A stretch of DNA of 64,000 nucleotides. Origin: Caballeronia catudaia (GTDB lineage Bacteria > Pseudomonadota > Gammaproteobacteria > Burkholderiales > Burkholderiaceae). Numbering within the stretch: the stretch's first letter is position 1; each line of letters opens with the position of its first letter. The notes under the pieces are model-generated. The model was not told where the DNA came from, made no database searches, and saw only the letters and a list, made by a program, of their open reading frames with translations. Position numbers and translations under genes: made by a program. This document shows positions 52,821 to 60,969 of this stretch, piece by piece. The DNA is taken from contig NZ_FCOF02000012.1 in NCBI RefSeq assembly GCF_001544755.2, forward strand, positions 1 to 64,000. Reading direction: 5' to 3'.

Positions 52821-53447
52821 TTAGCTCGGCCGCGCGACCAGACGCTTGGCGATCGACGCGACATGCTCCCCTTGAAAGCGCGCGATAGCCAGCTCGTTTT
52901 CGCTCGGCTGTCGCGAGCCGTCGGCGGCACTCAGGGTCGACGCGCCGTAGGGTGTGCCGCCGGACACCTCGCTCATATTGACGAGACGCTGCTCGGAATA
53001 AGGCACCCCGACGATCACCATGCCGTGATGCAGCAGCGTCGTATGAAAACTGGTGATCGTCGTCTCCTGTCCGCCGTGCTGCGATGCTGAGCTCGTGAAT
53101 ACGCTTCCTACCTTGCCGATCAGGCCGCCCGACATCCACAGTCCGCCGGTCTGGTCGAGGAAGTTACGCATCTGCGAGCACATGTTTCCGAAGCGCGTGG
53201 GCGTGCCGAAGATGATTGCGTCGGCTTCGGCAAGCGCTTCAGGCGTAGCGAACGGGATGCTCGCAAACGCGGCGCGATAGCCCTTCATGCCGCTCTTCAC
53301 GAGAACGTCTTCGGGCACGAGTTCGGGAACCTGCAAGAGCGTGACTTCGGTGTTGCCGACCGCGCGTGCTCCGGCGGCGATAGCTTCGGCCATCTTGTAG
53401 ATGTGGCCGTATGCGCTATAGAAAACGATTTGAATCTTTGTCGTCAT
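52821..53447 (-). CDS. wrbA: WrbA, NAD(P)H:quinone oxidoreductase
   Basis: A 208-residue flavodoxin-fold protein with the FMN-binding loop [15 protein letters not shown] and family segments [20 protein letters not shown] and [18 protein letters not shown]. It reduces quinones by two electrons and protects against redox cycling. The length is close to that of E. coli WrbA (198). The ATG at 53447 starts the first strand, so the longer frame to 53678 is rejected. Confidence 0.93.
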   Translation of the reverse strand: MTTKIQIVFYSAYGHIYKMAEAIAAGARAVGNTEVTLLQVPELVPEDVLVKSGMKGYRAAFASIPFATPEALAEADAIIFGTPTRFGNMCSQMRNFLDQTGGLWMSGGLIGKVGSVFTSSASQHGGQETTITSFHTTLLHHGMVIVGVPYSEQRLVNMSEVSGGTPYGASTLSAADGSRQPSENELAIARFQGEHVASIAKRLVARPS

Positions 53448-54003
53448 GGTCGTCTCCGAAATTCGATGGTTAGGCTGATTAACGTGGCGTGGGATATCGT
53501 TTAGAAGAATTCGACGAGTCGTATCGCAAAACGCCGAATCAGCATAAGCAGAGTCATCCCGACAAACAACCTGCCAGCGTTCGGCATTCGCAAACCTCAG
53601 GGTCGCAAACGACGAACCAACCCGGTCGATGACGCCGCCAGTCATTGTCATCGTACGCGATAGCCCCCCGGCACGCATTCGTCAACCGGTGCTCTCCATA
53701 AGATCCGCGCAATTCGCCTTGGAAAACGCCGACCGGTCCGTTCGAGATTGGCGAACGGACTTCCTGTTGCTTACCTGAATTCCGCTAGATAGTCTTTTCA
53801 TCAACGTCCAGGCCTTCACATGAACGCATATGCCGGGCGGACGCGGACGATATCGAAACGACTATCAAGGAGACGAATGACATTTATCGCATCGCTTCAG
53901 TAGTTGATTGCCGATACCGGCGCCTTTCAAGTCGATTTTCCATTTTCGTGTGGAACGTCTATGTTTTGATGGTGTTCTTTCAACGATCGACGGAGGGTCA
54001 ATC
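53448..54003. other. Long intergenic region between wrbA and the NAD(P)-binding gene
   Basis: No gene is supported in these 556 bases, which lie between divergent genes. The clearest structure is a hairpin at 53736-53760 with perfect nine-base arms GTCCGTTCG and CGAACGGAC, followed on the plus strand by TTCCTGTTGCTT. Only very short frames are open elsewhere. The region probably carries the promoters of both flanking genes. Confidence 0.4.
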
Positions 54004-54756
54004 ATGAAGATCGTTATCATCGGCGGCACCGGACTGATCGGCTCCAAGACCGGGCCCATTCTGCGTCAGGCCGGGCATGACGTAGTCTCCGCGTCGCCGA
54101 AAAGCGGCGTCAACACGCTCACCGGCGAAGGACTCAAGGAAGGGCTGGCCGGCGCGCAGGTCGTGATCGATCTCGCCAATTCGCCGTCATTCGAAGACGA
54201 AGCGGTGCTGCGATTCTTCGAAACGTCGGGCCGGAATCTTCATGCGGCCGAGGCGGAGGCGGGCGTCCGGCATCATGTCGCACTGTCGATCGTCGGCACC
54301 GACCGCACGCCCGAGAACGGCTATTTTCGCGCCAAGGTCGCGCAGGAAAAGCTGATCGAGGCTTCCGGCATTCCGTTCACGATCATCCGGTCGACGCAGT
54401 TCCTGGAATTCCTCGGCGGCATCGCGGATTCCGCCGCGCAAGGGAATACCGTGCGCGTCTCGCCGGGCCTGTTTCAGCCCATTGCGGCCGATGATGTCGC
54501 CGCGTTCGTCGCTGGCATCGCACTCGAACAACCGCACAATGGCATCGTCGAAATCGCGGGGCCGGAGCGCGCGCCTTTCGATGAAATCGTCGCACGCTAT
54601 CTGAAGGCGGCCGGCGACAAGCGCGAAGTCGTGCGCGATCCGCAGGCGCGTTACTTCGGCGGCATCGTCGAAGAACAGTCGCTCGTGCCGCTCGGCGATG
54701 CGCGCCTCGGCCGCATCGGATTCGACGAATGGTTCCGGCTTTCGCGCAAGGCATGA
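54004..54756 (+). CDS. NAD(P)-binding atypical SDR (NmrA-like)
   Basis: A 250-residue Rossmann-fold protein starting with the cofactor motif MKIVIIGGTGLIGSKT. It resembles atypical or NmrA-like short-chain dehydrogenases (VALSIVGTDRTPENGYFRAK, IIRSTQFLEF), in which the catalytic Tyr/Lys is often not conserved and the protein may act as a redox sensor or reductase. The ATG at 54004 is preferred. The next gene follows after 18 bases and is probably co-transcribed. Confidence 0.87.
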   Translation: MKIVIIGGTGLIGSKTGPILRQAGHDVVSASPKSGVNTLTGEGLKEGLAGAQVVIDLANSPSFEDEAVLRFFETSGRNLHAAEAEAGVRHHVALSIVGTDRTPENGYFRAKVAQEKLIEASGIPFTIIRSTQFLEFLGGIADSAAQGNTVRVSPGLFQPIAADDVAAFVAGIALEQPHNGIVEIAGPERAPFDEIVARYLKAAGDKREVVRDPQARYFGGIVEEQSLVPLGDARLGRIGFDEWFRLSRKA

Positions 54757-54774
54757 CTCCATCGGAACACGCCC

Positions 54775-55506
54775 ATGATCACCACGAACTCGCAGTCCGG
54801 CACGAACGTCGCGGAAATCGCCGATGGCGTGTATCGCATCAATACGCCCGTCATGCTGCCCGGCGACGCGGGCGGCTTTTCATTCAATCAATACCTGATC
54901 GTCGACGACGCCCCGCTCCTGTTCCACACCGGGCCGCGCAAGATGTTTGCGCTCGTGCGTGAAGCGGTCGCGAGCGTCATGGACCCGGCGACGCTGCGGT
55001 ACCTCGCGTTCTCGCATGTCGAAGCGGACGAATGCGGTTCGCTCAACGAGTGGCTCGCCATCGCGCCCGATGCCGCGCCGCTCTGCGGCACCGTCGCGGC
55101 GATGGTGTCCATCACCGATCTGGCTGATCGCGCGCCCGTCGCGCTGGCCGACGAGCAAGCCGTGAGGCTCGGCCGACACACCGTGCGATGGTTCGATACA
55201 CCGCACCTTCCGCACGCGTGGGAATGCGGCTTTCTGATGGAAGAGCGCACGAGCACGCTGCTATGCGGCGATCTCTTCACGCAGGGCGGCGCGACGTTGC
55301 CGCCGCTCACCACATCCGACATTCTGGGCCCGAGCGAATCGTTCAGGCTCAGCATGGATTATTTCTCGCACACGCGAAACGCCGACGCGATGTTCGAGCG
55401 CCTCGCCGCACTCGAACCGACGACGCTCGCCTGCATGCACGGCAGCGCGTGGAGTGGCGACGGCGCGGCGCTCTTGCGCGCACTGGCGCAGAGCGTGCAT
55501 CAATGA
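54775..55506 (+). CDS. Metallo-beta-lactamase-fold protein, flavodiiron/ODP type
   Basis: A 243-residue MBL-fold protein with a di-metal motif like that of flavodiiron proteins (SHVEADECGS, with Glu replacing the last His), then HLPHAWECG, LLCGDLFT and the C-terminal CMHGSAW. Such proteins lack the flavodoxin domain of true flavodiiron NO/O2 reductases and may act as oxygen or NO sensors or hydrolases. It follows the NAD(P)-binding gene closely, which suggests a redox partnership. Confidence 0.85.
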   Translation: MITTNSQSGTNVAEIADGVYRINTPVMLPGDAGGFSFNQYLIVDDAPLLFHTGPRKMFALVREAVASVMDPATLRYLAFSHVEADECGSLNEWLAIAPDAAPLCGTVAAMVSITDLADRAPVALADEQAVRLGRHTVRWFDTPHLPHAWECGFLMEERTSTLLCGDLFTQGGATLPPLTTSDILGPSESFRLSMDYFSHTRNADAMFERLAALEPTTLACMHGSAWSGDGAALLRALAQSVHQ

Positions 55507-55507
55507 A

Positions 55508-55690
55508 TCACGCGCGCCGCGCGACCACGAGCGCATCGCCTTGCCCGAGATCGCAGCCTTCCAGCGGAAGAACTGCAGGTCTTGGCCGTCAGCGACGCCA
55601 TCGGCGATCGCACTGACGCCGAGCGTATGCGCGAGCGCGACGATGGCGCGTGCGACGACCGCGCGCTATAACGCTTGACTCGCATACCCG
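55508..55690 (-). pseudogene. Remnant of an EAL-domain c-di-GMP phosphodiesterase
   Basis: On the minus strand, frame 1 reads RAVVARAIVALAHTLGVSAI then ADGVADGQDLQFF. Frame 2 continues PLEGCDLGQGDALVVARRA and stops at 55508-55510. Joined by a one-base shift near TTCCG, this is the C-terminal end of an EAL domain (AIIALAHSLGL, AEGVET, QLxFLxxEGCDxGQG). A stop codon lies just before the first part, and no start or remaining EAL body is found. It is therefore a dead fragment. It fills the gap between the MBL-fold gene and recQ. Confidence 0.75.
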
Positions 55691-55796
55691 GCGGACTTAA
55701 TCAGTGTTGGCTTGGCGCGCATGGAACGGCGCTTGCTCATGCCGTTTGCGCATCGGTCGCACTCCGCGACCGGCAGACGACTTGCTCCCGGCACGC

Positions 55797-57584
55797 ATGA
55801 ACGACACTCACGCCCTCCACGCACGATCGCGCAAGCGGCCCGATCACGACCTCGAAACCGCGCTGCGCAAGGTCTTCGGCTTCGGGCATTTACGCCCGGG
55901 GCAGGAAGACGTGATCCGCAGCGTGCTCGACGGCCACGACACGCTCGCCGTGATGCCCACGGGCGCGGGCAAGTCGCTGTGCTATCAGTTGCCCGCGCTG
56001 CAGTTCGACGGCATGACGGTCATCGTGTCGCCGCTCATCTCGCTGATGCGCGATCAGGCGACGAAGCTGATCGAAGCCGGCGTCGCGACCGCCGTGCTCA
56101 ACAGCGCGCTATCGGCGGGCGAGGAGCGCGACGCCATGCAGGCGATCGCGCGTCACGAAATCCGCATGCTCTTCGTCACGCCCGAACGGCTCGTCGATGC
56201 CGGCTTCAACGCCGAGCTCACCGCGAAGGGCATGCCGCCCATCGCGCTCGCGGTCATCGACGAGGCGCACTGCATTTCGCAATGGGGCCATGATTTCCGG
56301 CCCGCATACGTCGAACTGATTCACGCGATCAAGACGCTCGGCCGTCCGCCCGTGCTCGCGCTCACCGCGACGGCGACGCCCGCCGTCATCGTCGATATCG
56401 TGCGTGAATTGCAGATGCGGCATCCGAACGTCATTCACACGGGCGTGTATCGCGACAATCTGCATTTCGCGGTCGAGCAGGCGACCAATCCCGACGACAA
56501 GCGCAAGCGCGCGATCGAGCTCGCGACGAACGAAGCGGGCAGCGGCATCGTGTATTGCGCGACCGTCGCGGAGTGCGAGGCGCTCTATGCCGCGCTCGTC
56601 GATGGGGGCGTCGAGGCGGAGCGCTATCACGGCAAGTTGTCGTCGGGCGCGAGATCGGCATCGCAGGATGCGTTCATGGCGGATCGCGCGCGTGTGATGG
56701 TCGCAACCAATGCGTTCGGCATGGGCATCGACAAGCCCGATATCCGCTTCGTGATTCACGCGCAAATGCCGGGCAGTCTCGATGCGTACTATCAGGAAGC
56801 AGGCCGCGCCGGACGCGATGGCGAGCCCGCGCGCTGCACGCTGCTCTTCGAAATGAAGGACAGGCAGGTGCAGCAGTTTTTCATGAGCGGGCGCTATCCG
56901 AGCGCGGAGACGATCACGCGCGTCGCGGAGAAAGTGCGTGAGCTGGCGTTGCAGGACAGCAGCCGCACGCTGGAGAAGCCGCTTGCGCGTCTGCGTGAAG
57001 CGTTGCCGAACGTCGGCGCGAACAAGCTGCGCGTCGCGGCGACGCTGCTCAACGATATCGGCATGACGCGGCGCACGCGGCGCGGCGGCATGAAGCTCGT
57101 CGTCGACGATGCTTCGCTCGCGAAGCTCGATGATGTATCGCAGCTCTATGCGGAGCGTTCAGAACGCGACCGCGCGGTGCTCGAACGCATGATCGCGTAT
57201 GCGCAGAGCGCGCAATGCCGCTGGCGCATGCTGCTCGATTACTTCGCCGACGACATGAACGATGCGCGCGCATCGGCGCCGTTGCGGGCGAGCGATGTCG
57301 ATTACCGCGCGCCCGACGACGAACTCGACGGCGGCGCGTGCGGCGTATGTGACAACTGCGTGCATCCGCCCGAGGTGATCGAAAGTCCGCGTGAAATGCG
57401 CGAGAAGGAGAAGGCATCGCCCGAACGCAAGGGGCCCGAGTTCGCGCGGGGGGATCGCGTGCGCGTGCGGCGCTATGGCGAAGGCGTCGTCGAAATGGTC
57501 AGCGGCGAGCGCGTCGCCGTGCGCTTCGCCGACGACGAAACGCGCACGTTCATCGCCCGCTATGTGAAGCGTGCCGCTCGATGA
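55797..57584 (+). CDS. recQ: RecQ-family ATP-dependent DNA helicase
   Basis: A 595-residue superfamily-2 helicase with Walker A at PTGAGKS (Lys59), a DEAH box at residues 155-158 (VIDEAHCISQWGHDFRPAY), motif V/VI (YQEAGRAGRDGEPARC) and the RecQ zinc-binding Cys (CRWRMLLDYF, CGVCDNC). It unwinds 3'-tailed and branched DNA in repair. It lacks the C-terminal HRDC domain of E. coli RecQ. Instead it ends in an SH3-like segment (DRVRVRRYGEGVVEMVSG). The ATG at 55797 is preferred to longer frames. Confidence 0.93.
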   Translation: MNDTHALHARSRKRPDHDLETALRKVFGFGHLRPGQEDVIRSVLDGHDTLAVMPTGAGKSLCYQLPALQFDGMTVIVSPLISLMRDQATKLIEAGVATAVLNSALSAGEERDAMQAIARHEIRMLFVTPERLVDAGFNAELTAKGMPPIALAVIDEAHCISQWGHDFRPAYVELIHAIKTLGRPPVLALTATATPAVIVDIVRELQMRHPNVIHTGVYRDNLHFAVEQATNPDDKRKRAIELATNEAGSGIVYCATVAECEALYAALVDGGVEAERYHGKLSSGARSASQDAFMADRARVMVATNAFGMGIDKPDIRFVIHAQMPGSLDAYYQEAGRAGRDGEPARCTLLFEMKDRQVQQFFMSGRYPSAETITRVAEKVRELALQDSSRTLEKPLARLREALPNVGANKLRVAATLLNDIGMTRRTRRGGMKLVVDDASLAKLDDVSQLYAERSERDRAVLERMIAYAQSAQCRWRMLLDYFADDMNDARASAPLRASDVDYRAPDDELDGGACGVCDNCVHPPEVIESPREMREKEKASPERKGPEFARGDRVRVRRYGEGVVEMVSGERVAVRFADDETRTFIARYVKRAAR

Positions 57585-57707
57585 TCTCTGCATCGCGATG
57601 CGGTTCGCCTCCCATCGCCATAAACAAATGACGAAATATTGGTTAGCCGTCGTCGCGCGCTCATCGAGAATGGAGTCTGACCAGTTCGAGTCGCAGCGAG
57701 GGCGAAG

Positions 57708-58319
57708 ATGAGTGAGCGCAGCGTGGGGAACGTGACATCGTCGTTGTCGGTGACGCTCGTGACCGTGCCCGGACTGTACGGAAGCGAGGACGCGCATTGG
57801 CAGAGCTGGCTGGAGCGCGAACTGCCCGGCGCGCGGCGGGTCGAGCAGCGCGCATGGGACACGCCGAATCTCGCCATCTGGAGCGATGCCGTGCGCGATG
57901 TGATCGCGGGCATCGACGGTCCCGTCGTGATCGCGGCGCATAGCTTCGGATGTCTCGCCACCGCGCATGCGCTGTCGCACGCGGGCGCATTTCACGCGCA
58001 GGCCGCGCAAGTGGAGGGCGTGCTGTTCGTCGCGCCCGCGAGCCCGGCGAAGTTCCGTTTCGCGGGCGCGTTCAGCGCGTGCAGGCTCGATACGCTTTCG
58101 CTCGTCGTCGGCAGCGAGACCGATCCGTGGATGTCGCTGGACGAAGCGCGCACGCTCGCGCAGCGCTGGAACAGCGCGTTCGTGAATCTCGGCAAGGCGG
58201 GGCATATCAACACGGCTGCGGGTTTCGGGCCCTGGCCGCTCGCGAAGCATTTCGTCGAAACGCTCGCACGCCGTGTGTCGCCCGAATACGAAGAGGAGGC
58301 GCAACGCGCTTACGGCTGA
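57708..58319 (+). CDS. RBBP9/YdeN-type alpha/beta hydrolase
   Basis: A 203-residue serine hydrolase of the RBBP9/YdeN family. It has PGLYGSEDAHWQSWL at the N-terminus, the nucleophile Ser in AAHSFGCLATAHA, a catalytic Asp in SETDPWM and His in KAGHINTAAGFG. The substrate is unknown. It starts 123 bases after recQ and is followed by a good terminator, so it is probably its own unit. Confidence 0.9.
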   Translation: MSERSVGNVTSSLSVTLVTVPGLYGSEDAHWQSWLERELPGARRVEQRAWDTPNLAIWSDAVRDVIAGIDGPVVIAAHSFGCLATAHALSHAGAFHAQAAQVEGVLFVAPASPAKFRFAGAFSACRLDTLSLVVGSETDPWMSLDEARTLAQRWNSAFVNLGKAGHINTAAGFGPWPLAKHFVETLARRVSPEYEEEAQRAYG

Positions 58320-58345
58320 GTTCACTGGTTTTAAAAAGTATGTAT

Positions 58346-58366
58346 GGCCGCCCTCGGGCGGCCTTT
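58346..58366 (+). terminator. Rho-independent terminator after the alpha/beta hydrolase
   Basis: GGCCGCCC (58346-58353) and GGGCGGCC (58356-58363) form a compact GC stem followed by TTTGT. It lies 26 bases after the hydrolase stop and 39 bases before the sulfate-binding gene. Confidence 0.85.
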
Positions 58367-58404
58367 GTCTGTTGTGCGATTCGAAACCCTGTCCCGGAGA
58401 AGAA

Positions 58405-59415
58405 ATGGCGGTCTATAACAAGCTGGTTATCGCGGTTGCGCTGAGCATCGCATCGGCATCGGCAAGCGTGGCGCATGCGGACACGACGCTGCTCAACGTG
58501 TCCTACGACGTGACGCGCGAACTCTACAAGGACATCGACGCGGCTTTCGTCGCGGACTTCAAAAAGAAAACGGGCGAGACGGTCGCAGTGCGGCAGTCGC
58601 ATGGCGCATCGAGCGCGCAGGCCTTATCGGTGACACAGGGGCTTCAGGCCGATGTCGTGACGATGAACCAGCCCAACGACATCGACCTTCTCGCCGAACG
58701 CGGCCAGCTCGTGCCCGCGAACTGGCGCAGCCGTCTGCCCGATGCCAGCGCGCCCTACACGACGACGATGGTCTTTCTCGTCCACAAGGGCAATCCGAAG
58801 CAGATCAAGGACTGGAACGATCTCGCGCGATCCGGCGTGCAGGTCGTGATCGCGAATCCGAAGACTTCGGGCAACGGGCGCTATACGTATCTCGCCGCGT
58901 GGGGCTACAAGAAGCAGCAGGGCGCGAGCGACGCGCAGGCGCAGGACTTCGAGAAAGCGATCTTCAGGAACGTGCCCGTGCTCGATACGGGCGGGCGGGG
59001 CGCGACGACGACCTTCACGCAGCGCGGCATCGGCGACGTGCTCGTCACGTTCGAGAACGAAGTCGGATTGATGAGCGCGGGCCCGGGTGCGAAGGATTTC
59101 GAGGCGGTGTATCCGTCGGTGAACCTGCTCGCGGAGCCGCCGGTGTCGATCGTCGACAAGGTGGTGGACAAGCGCGGCACGCGCAAGGAAGCGCAGGCGT
59201 ATCTCGACTTTCTGTACACGCCCGCCGCGCAGGAGATCATCGCGCAGCATCATCTGCGTCCGCGCAACGCCGATGTGCTCGCGAAGCATGCGGGCGAATT
59301 CAGGCCGCTGAAGACGTTCACCGTCGAGCAGATGTTCGGTAGCTGGCAGCAAGCGCAGAAAACGCACTTCGCCGATGGCGGCACGTTCGATCAGGTCGTC
59401 GCGGACAAGAACTGA
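58405..59415 (+). CDS. sbp: Periplasmic sulfate-binding protein (Sbp/CysP type)
   Basis: A 336-residue periplasmic binding protein with a Sec signal peptide cleaved after AHA (MAVYNKLVIAVALSIASAS). The mature part matches sulfate/thiosulfate-binding proteins (LLNVSYDVTRELYKDIDAAF, QSHGASSAQALSVTQGLQAD, IANPKTSGNGRYTYLAAWG). It would feed sulfate to a CysTWA ABC importer, but no permease or ATPase gene is adjacent, so this is an orphan copy. A good ribosome binding site GGAGAAG lies before the ATG at 58405. Confidence 0.93.
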   Translation: MAVYNKLVIAVALSIASASASVAHADTTLLNVSYDVTRELYKDIDAAFVADFKKKTGETVAVRQSHGASSAQALSVTQGLQADVVTMNQPNDIDLLAERGQLVPANWRSRLPDASAPYTTTMVFLVHKGNPKQIKDWNDLARSGVQVVIANPKTSGNGRYTYLAAWGYKKQQGASDAQAQDFEKAIFRNVPVLDTGGRGATTTFTQRGIGDVLVTFENEVGLMSAGPGAKDFEAVYPSVNLLAEPPVSIVDKVVDKRGTRKEAQAYLDFLYTPAAQEIIAQHHLRPRNADVLAKHAGEFRPLKTFTVEQMFGSWQQAQKTHFADGGTFDQVVADKN

Positions 59416-59549
59416 CGTGCTTCGTCAGCCGGGCGCGATCCTGCGCTGCGCCGAAACAAAGCCGTGTATATTCGAAACTCGGCGCATCCCGTGAAGAAGC
59501 GCGCATGGCAGCCGCGCTACGCTGCGTCTTTACCTCCAGGGTGAACGCG

Positions 59550-60854
59550 ATGCTCTCGTCGACTCAAGCCACGAAGCTCGTCATCGTCACCGTGCTCGTC
59601 GGGATCGGCGCGGGGCTGGGCGGCATGTCGCTCGCGCTCCTGCTTCACGCGATCCAGCATGTCGCGTTCGGCTACAGCCTCGACGCGCTGCCCGGCAGCG
59701 AGAGCTTTCTTCAGGGCATCAGCGGCGCGCCGCCGCTGCGCCGCTTCATCGTGCTGACGCTGTGCGGCGTGTTCGCGGGCGTCGGCTGGTGGTGCATCTA
59801 TCGCTTCGGCAAGCCGCTCGTGAGCATCGCAAAGGCGCTCAAGTCCGACGATCCGCGCATGCCCGTGCTGACCACGATCGCGCATACGGTCCTGCAGATC
59901 GTCACCGTCGCGATGGGCTCGCCGCTCGGCCGCGAAGTCGCGCCGCGCGAAATCGGCGCGTTGTGGGCGGGGTGGCTATCGCACTATGCGAATCTCACGC
60001 CGTCGCAAGCGCGCATCATGGTCGCGTGCGGCGCCGGCGCGGGGCTCGCCGCCGTCTACAACGTGCCGCTCGGCGGCGCGGTCTTCGTGCTCGAAGTGCT
60101 GCTCGGCAGCTTCGAATGGCCGATCGTCACGGCGGCGCTGGCGACATCGGCGATCGGGGCGATCGTCGCGTGGATCGGCCTCGGCGACGAGCTCACGTAT
60201 CGGCTGCCGGTGTATTCGCTCGATGCGCAGCTCGTCGTCTGGGCGATCGTCATGAGCCCGGTGTTCGGGGCGGCCGCGCGACTCTTCGTCGTGCTGACGA
60301 AGGCGGCGCGCGACAACGCGGCGCGCGGTACTGCGCTGCCGCTCCTGTCGATTCTCAACTTCACGATGATCGGCGTGCTCGTAATCTGGTATCCGCAGCT
60401 CGCCGGCAACGGCAAGAGCGCCGCGGGTCTGTCCTTCGAGGACCATCTCGGCTTCGCGCTTGCGGGCGTGCTGCTCGTGCTGAAGGTGGCCATCGAAGTG
60501 AGTTCGCTGCGTGCGGGCGCGCAGGGCGGCCTGCTCACGCCGAGCCTGACGAACGGCGCGCTGCTCGGCGTGATGCTCGGCAGCGCATGCAATGCGTTCT
60601 GGCCGGGCACGCCGCTCGGCGCGTTCGCGGTGATCGGCGCAGCGGCCTTCCTCGCCGCGGCGATGCAGATGCCGCTCACGGCGCTCGTACTCGCGCTCGA
60701 ATTCACTCGTGTCGAGCAGGCGTTCATGATTCCGCTGGGGCTGTCGATCGCCGGCGCGATGGTGACTTATCGCGCGCTGGCGGAAGGGAGGCCGAAGGTC
60801 GTCGCGGCGGTGGCGGTTGGGGGGGAGAAGAGGTTGGGTGGCTTGTCGGATTGA
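59550..60854 (+). CDS. Divergent CLC-family chloride channel protein
   Basis: A 434-residue polytopic protein of the CLC superfamily, recognised by PLGREVAPREIGALWAGWL (the gating-Glu segment), CGAGAGLAAVYNVPLGGAVF and AGAQGGLLTPSLTNGALLG. The first selectivity motif GSGIP is not present; the aligned part is FGKPLVSI. The C-terminal Tyr is also not evident. Ion preference therefore cannot be assumed. The ATG at 59550 is chosen; GTG at 59541 and an ATG at 59505 are alternatives. The other CLC copy at 18071 is canonical. Confidence 0.85.
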   Translation: MLSSTQATKLVIVTVLVGIGAGLGGMSLALLLHAIQHVAFGYSLDALPGSESFLQGISGAPPLRRFIVLTLCGVFAGVGWWCIYRFGKPLVSIAKALKSDDPRMPVLTTIAHTVLQIVTVAMGSPLGREVAPREIGALWAGWLSHYANLTPSQARIMVACGAGAGLAAVYNVPLGGAVFVLEVLLGSFEWPIVTAALATSAIGAIVAWIGLGDELTYRLPVYSLDAQLVVWAIVMSPVFGAAARLFVVLTKAARDNAARGTALPLLSILNFTMIGVLVIWYPQLAGNGKSAAGLSFEDHLGFALAGVLLVLKVAIEVSSLRAGAQGGLLTPSLTNGALLGVMLGSACNAFWPGTPLGAFAVIGAAAFLAAAMQMPLTALVLALEFTRVEQAFMIPLGLSIAGAMVTYRALAEGRPKVVAAVAVGGEKRLGGLSD

Positions 60855-60969
60855 GCACCGAAGCTCCCTGACCACCTCCATCGTTGTAATTCTCCGTAGA
60901 CAGAATGAGGCAGGGTTTCCCGCCAATGGAAATCCATTGCTTCCACGCTAGTTACGGACGACCCTCGCC

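Noticed and set aside
60924..60939. Palindrome CAATGGA-AA-TCCATTG between the CLC gene and the NodT gene
   Set aside because: The stem is short and there is no T-run on either strand, so I did not call a terminator.
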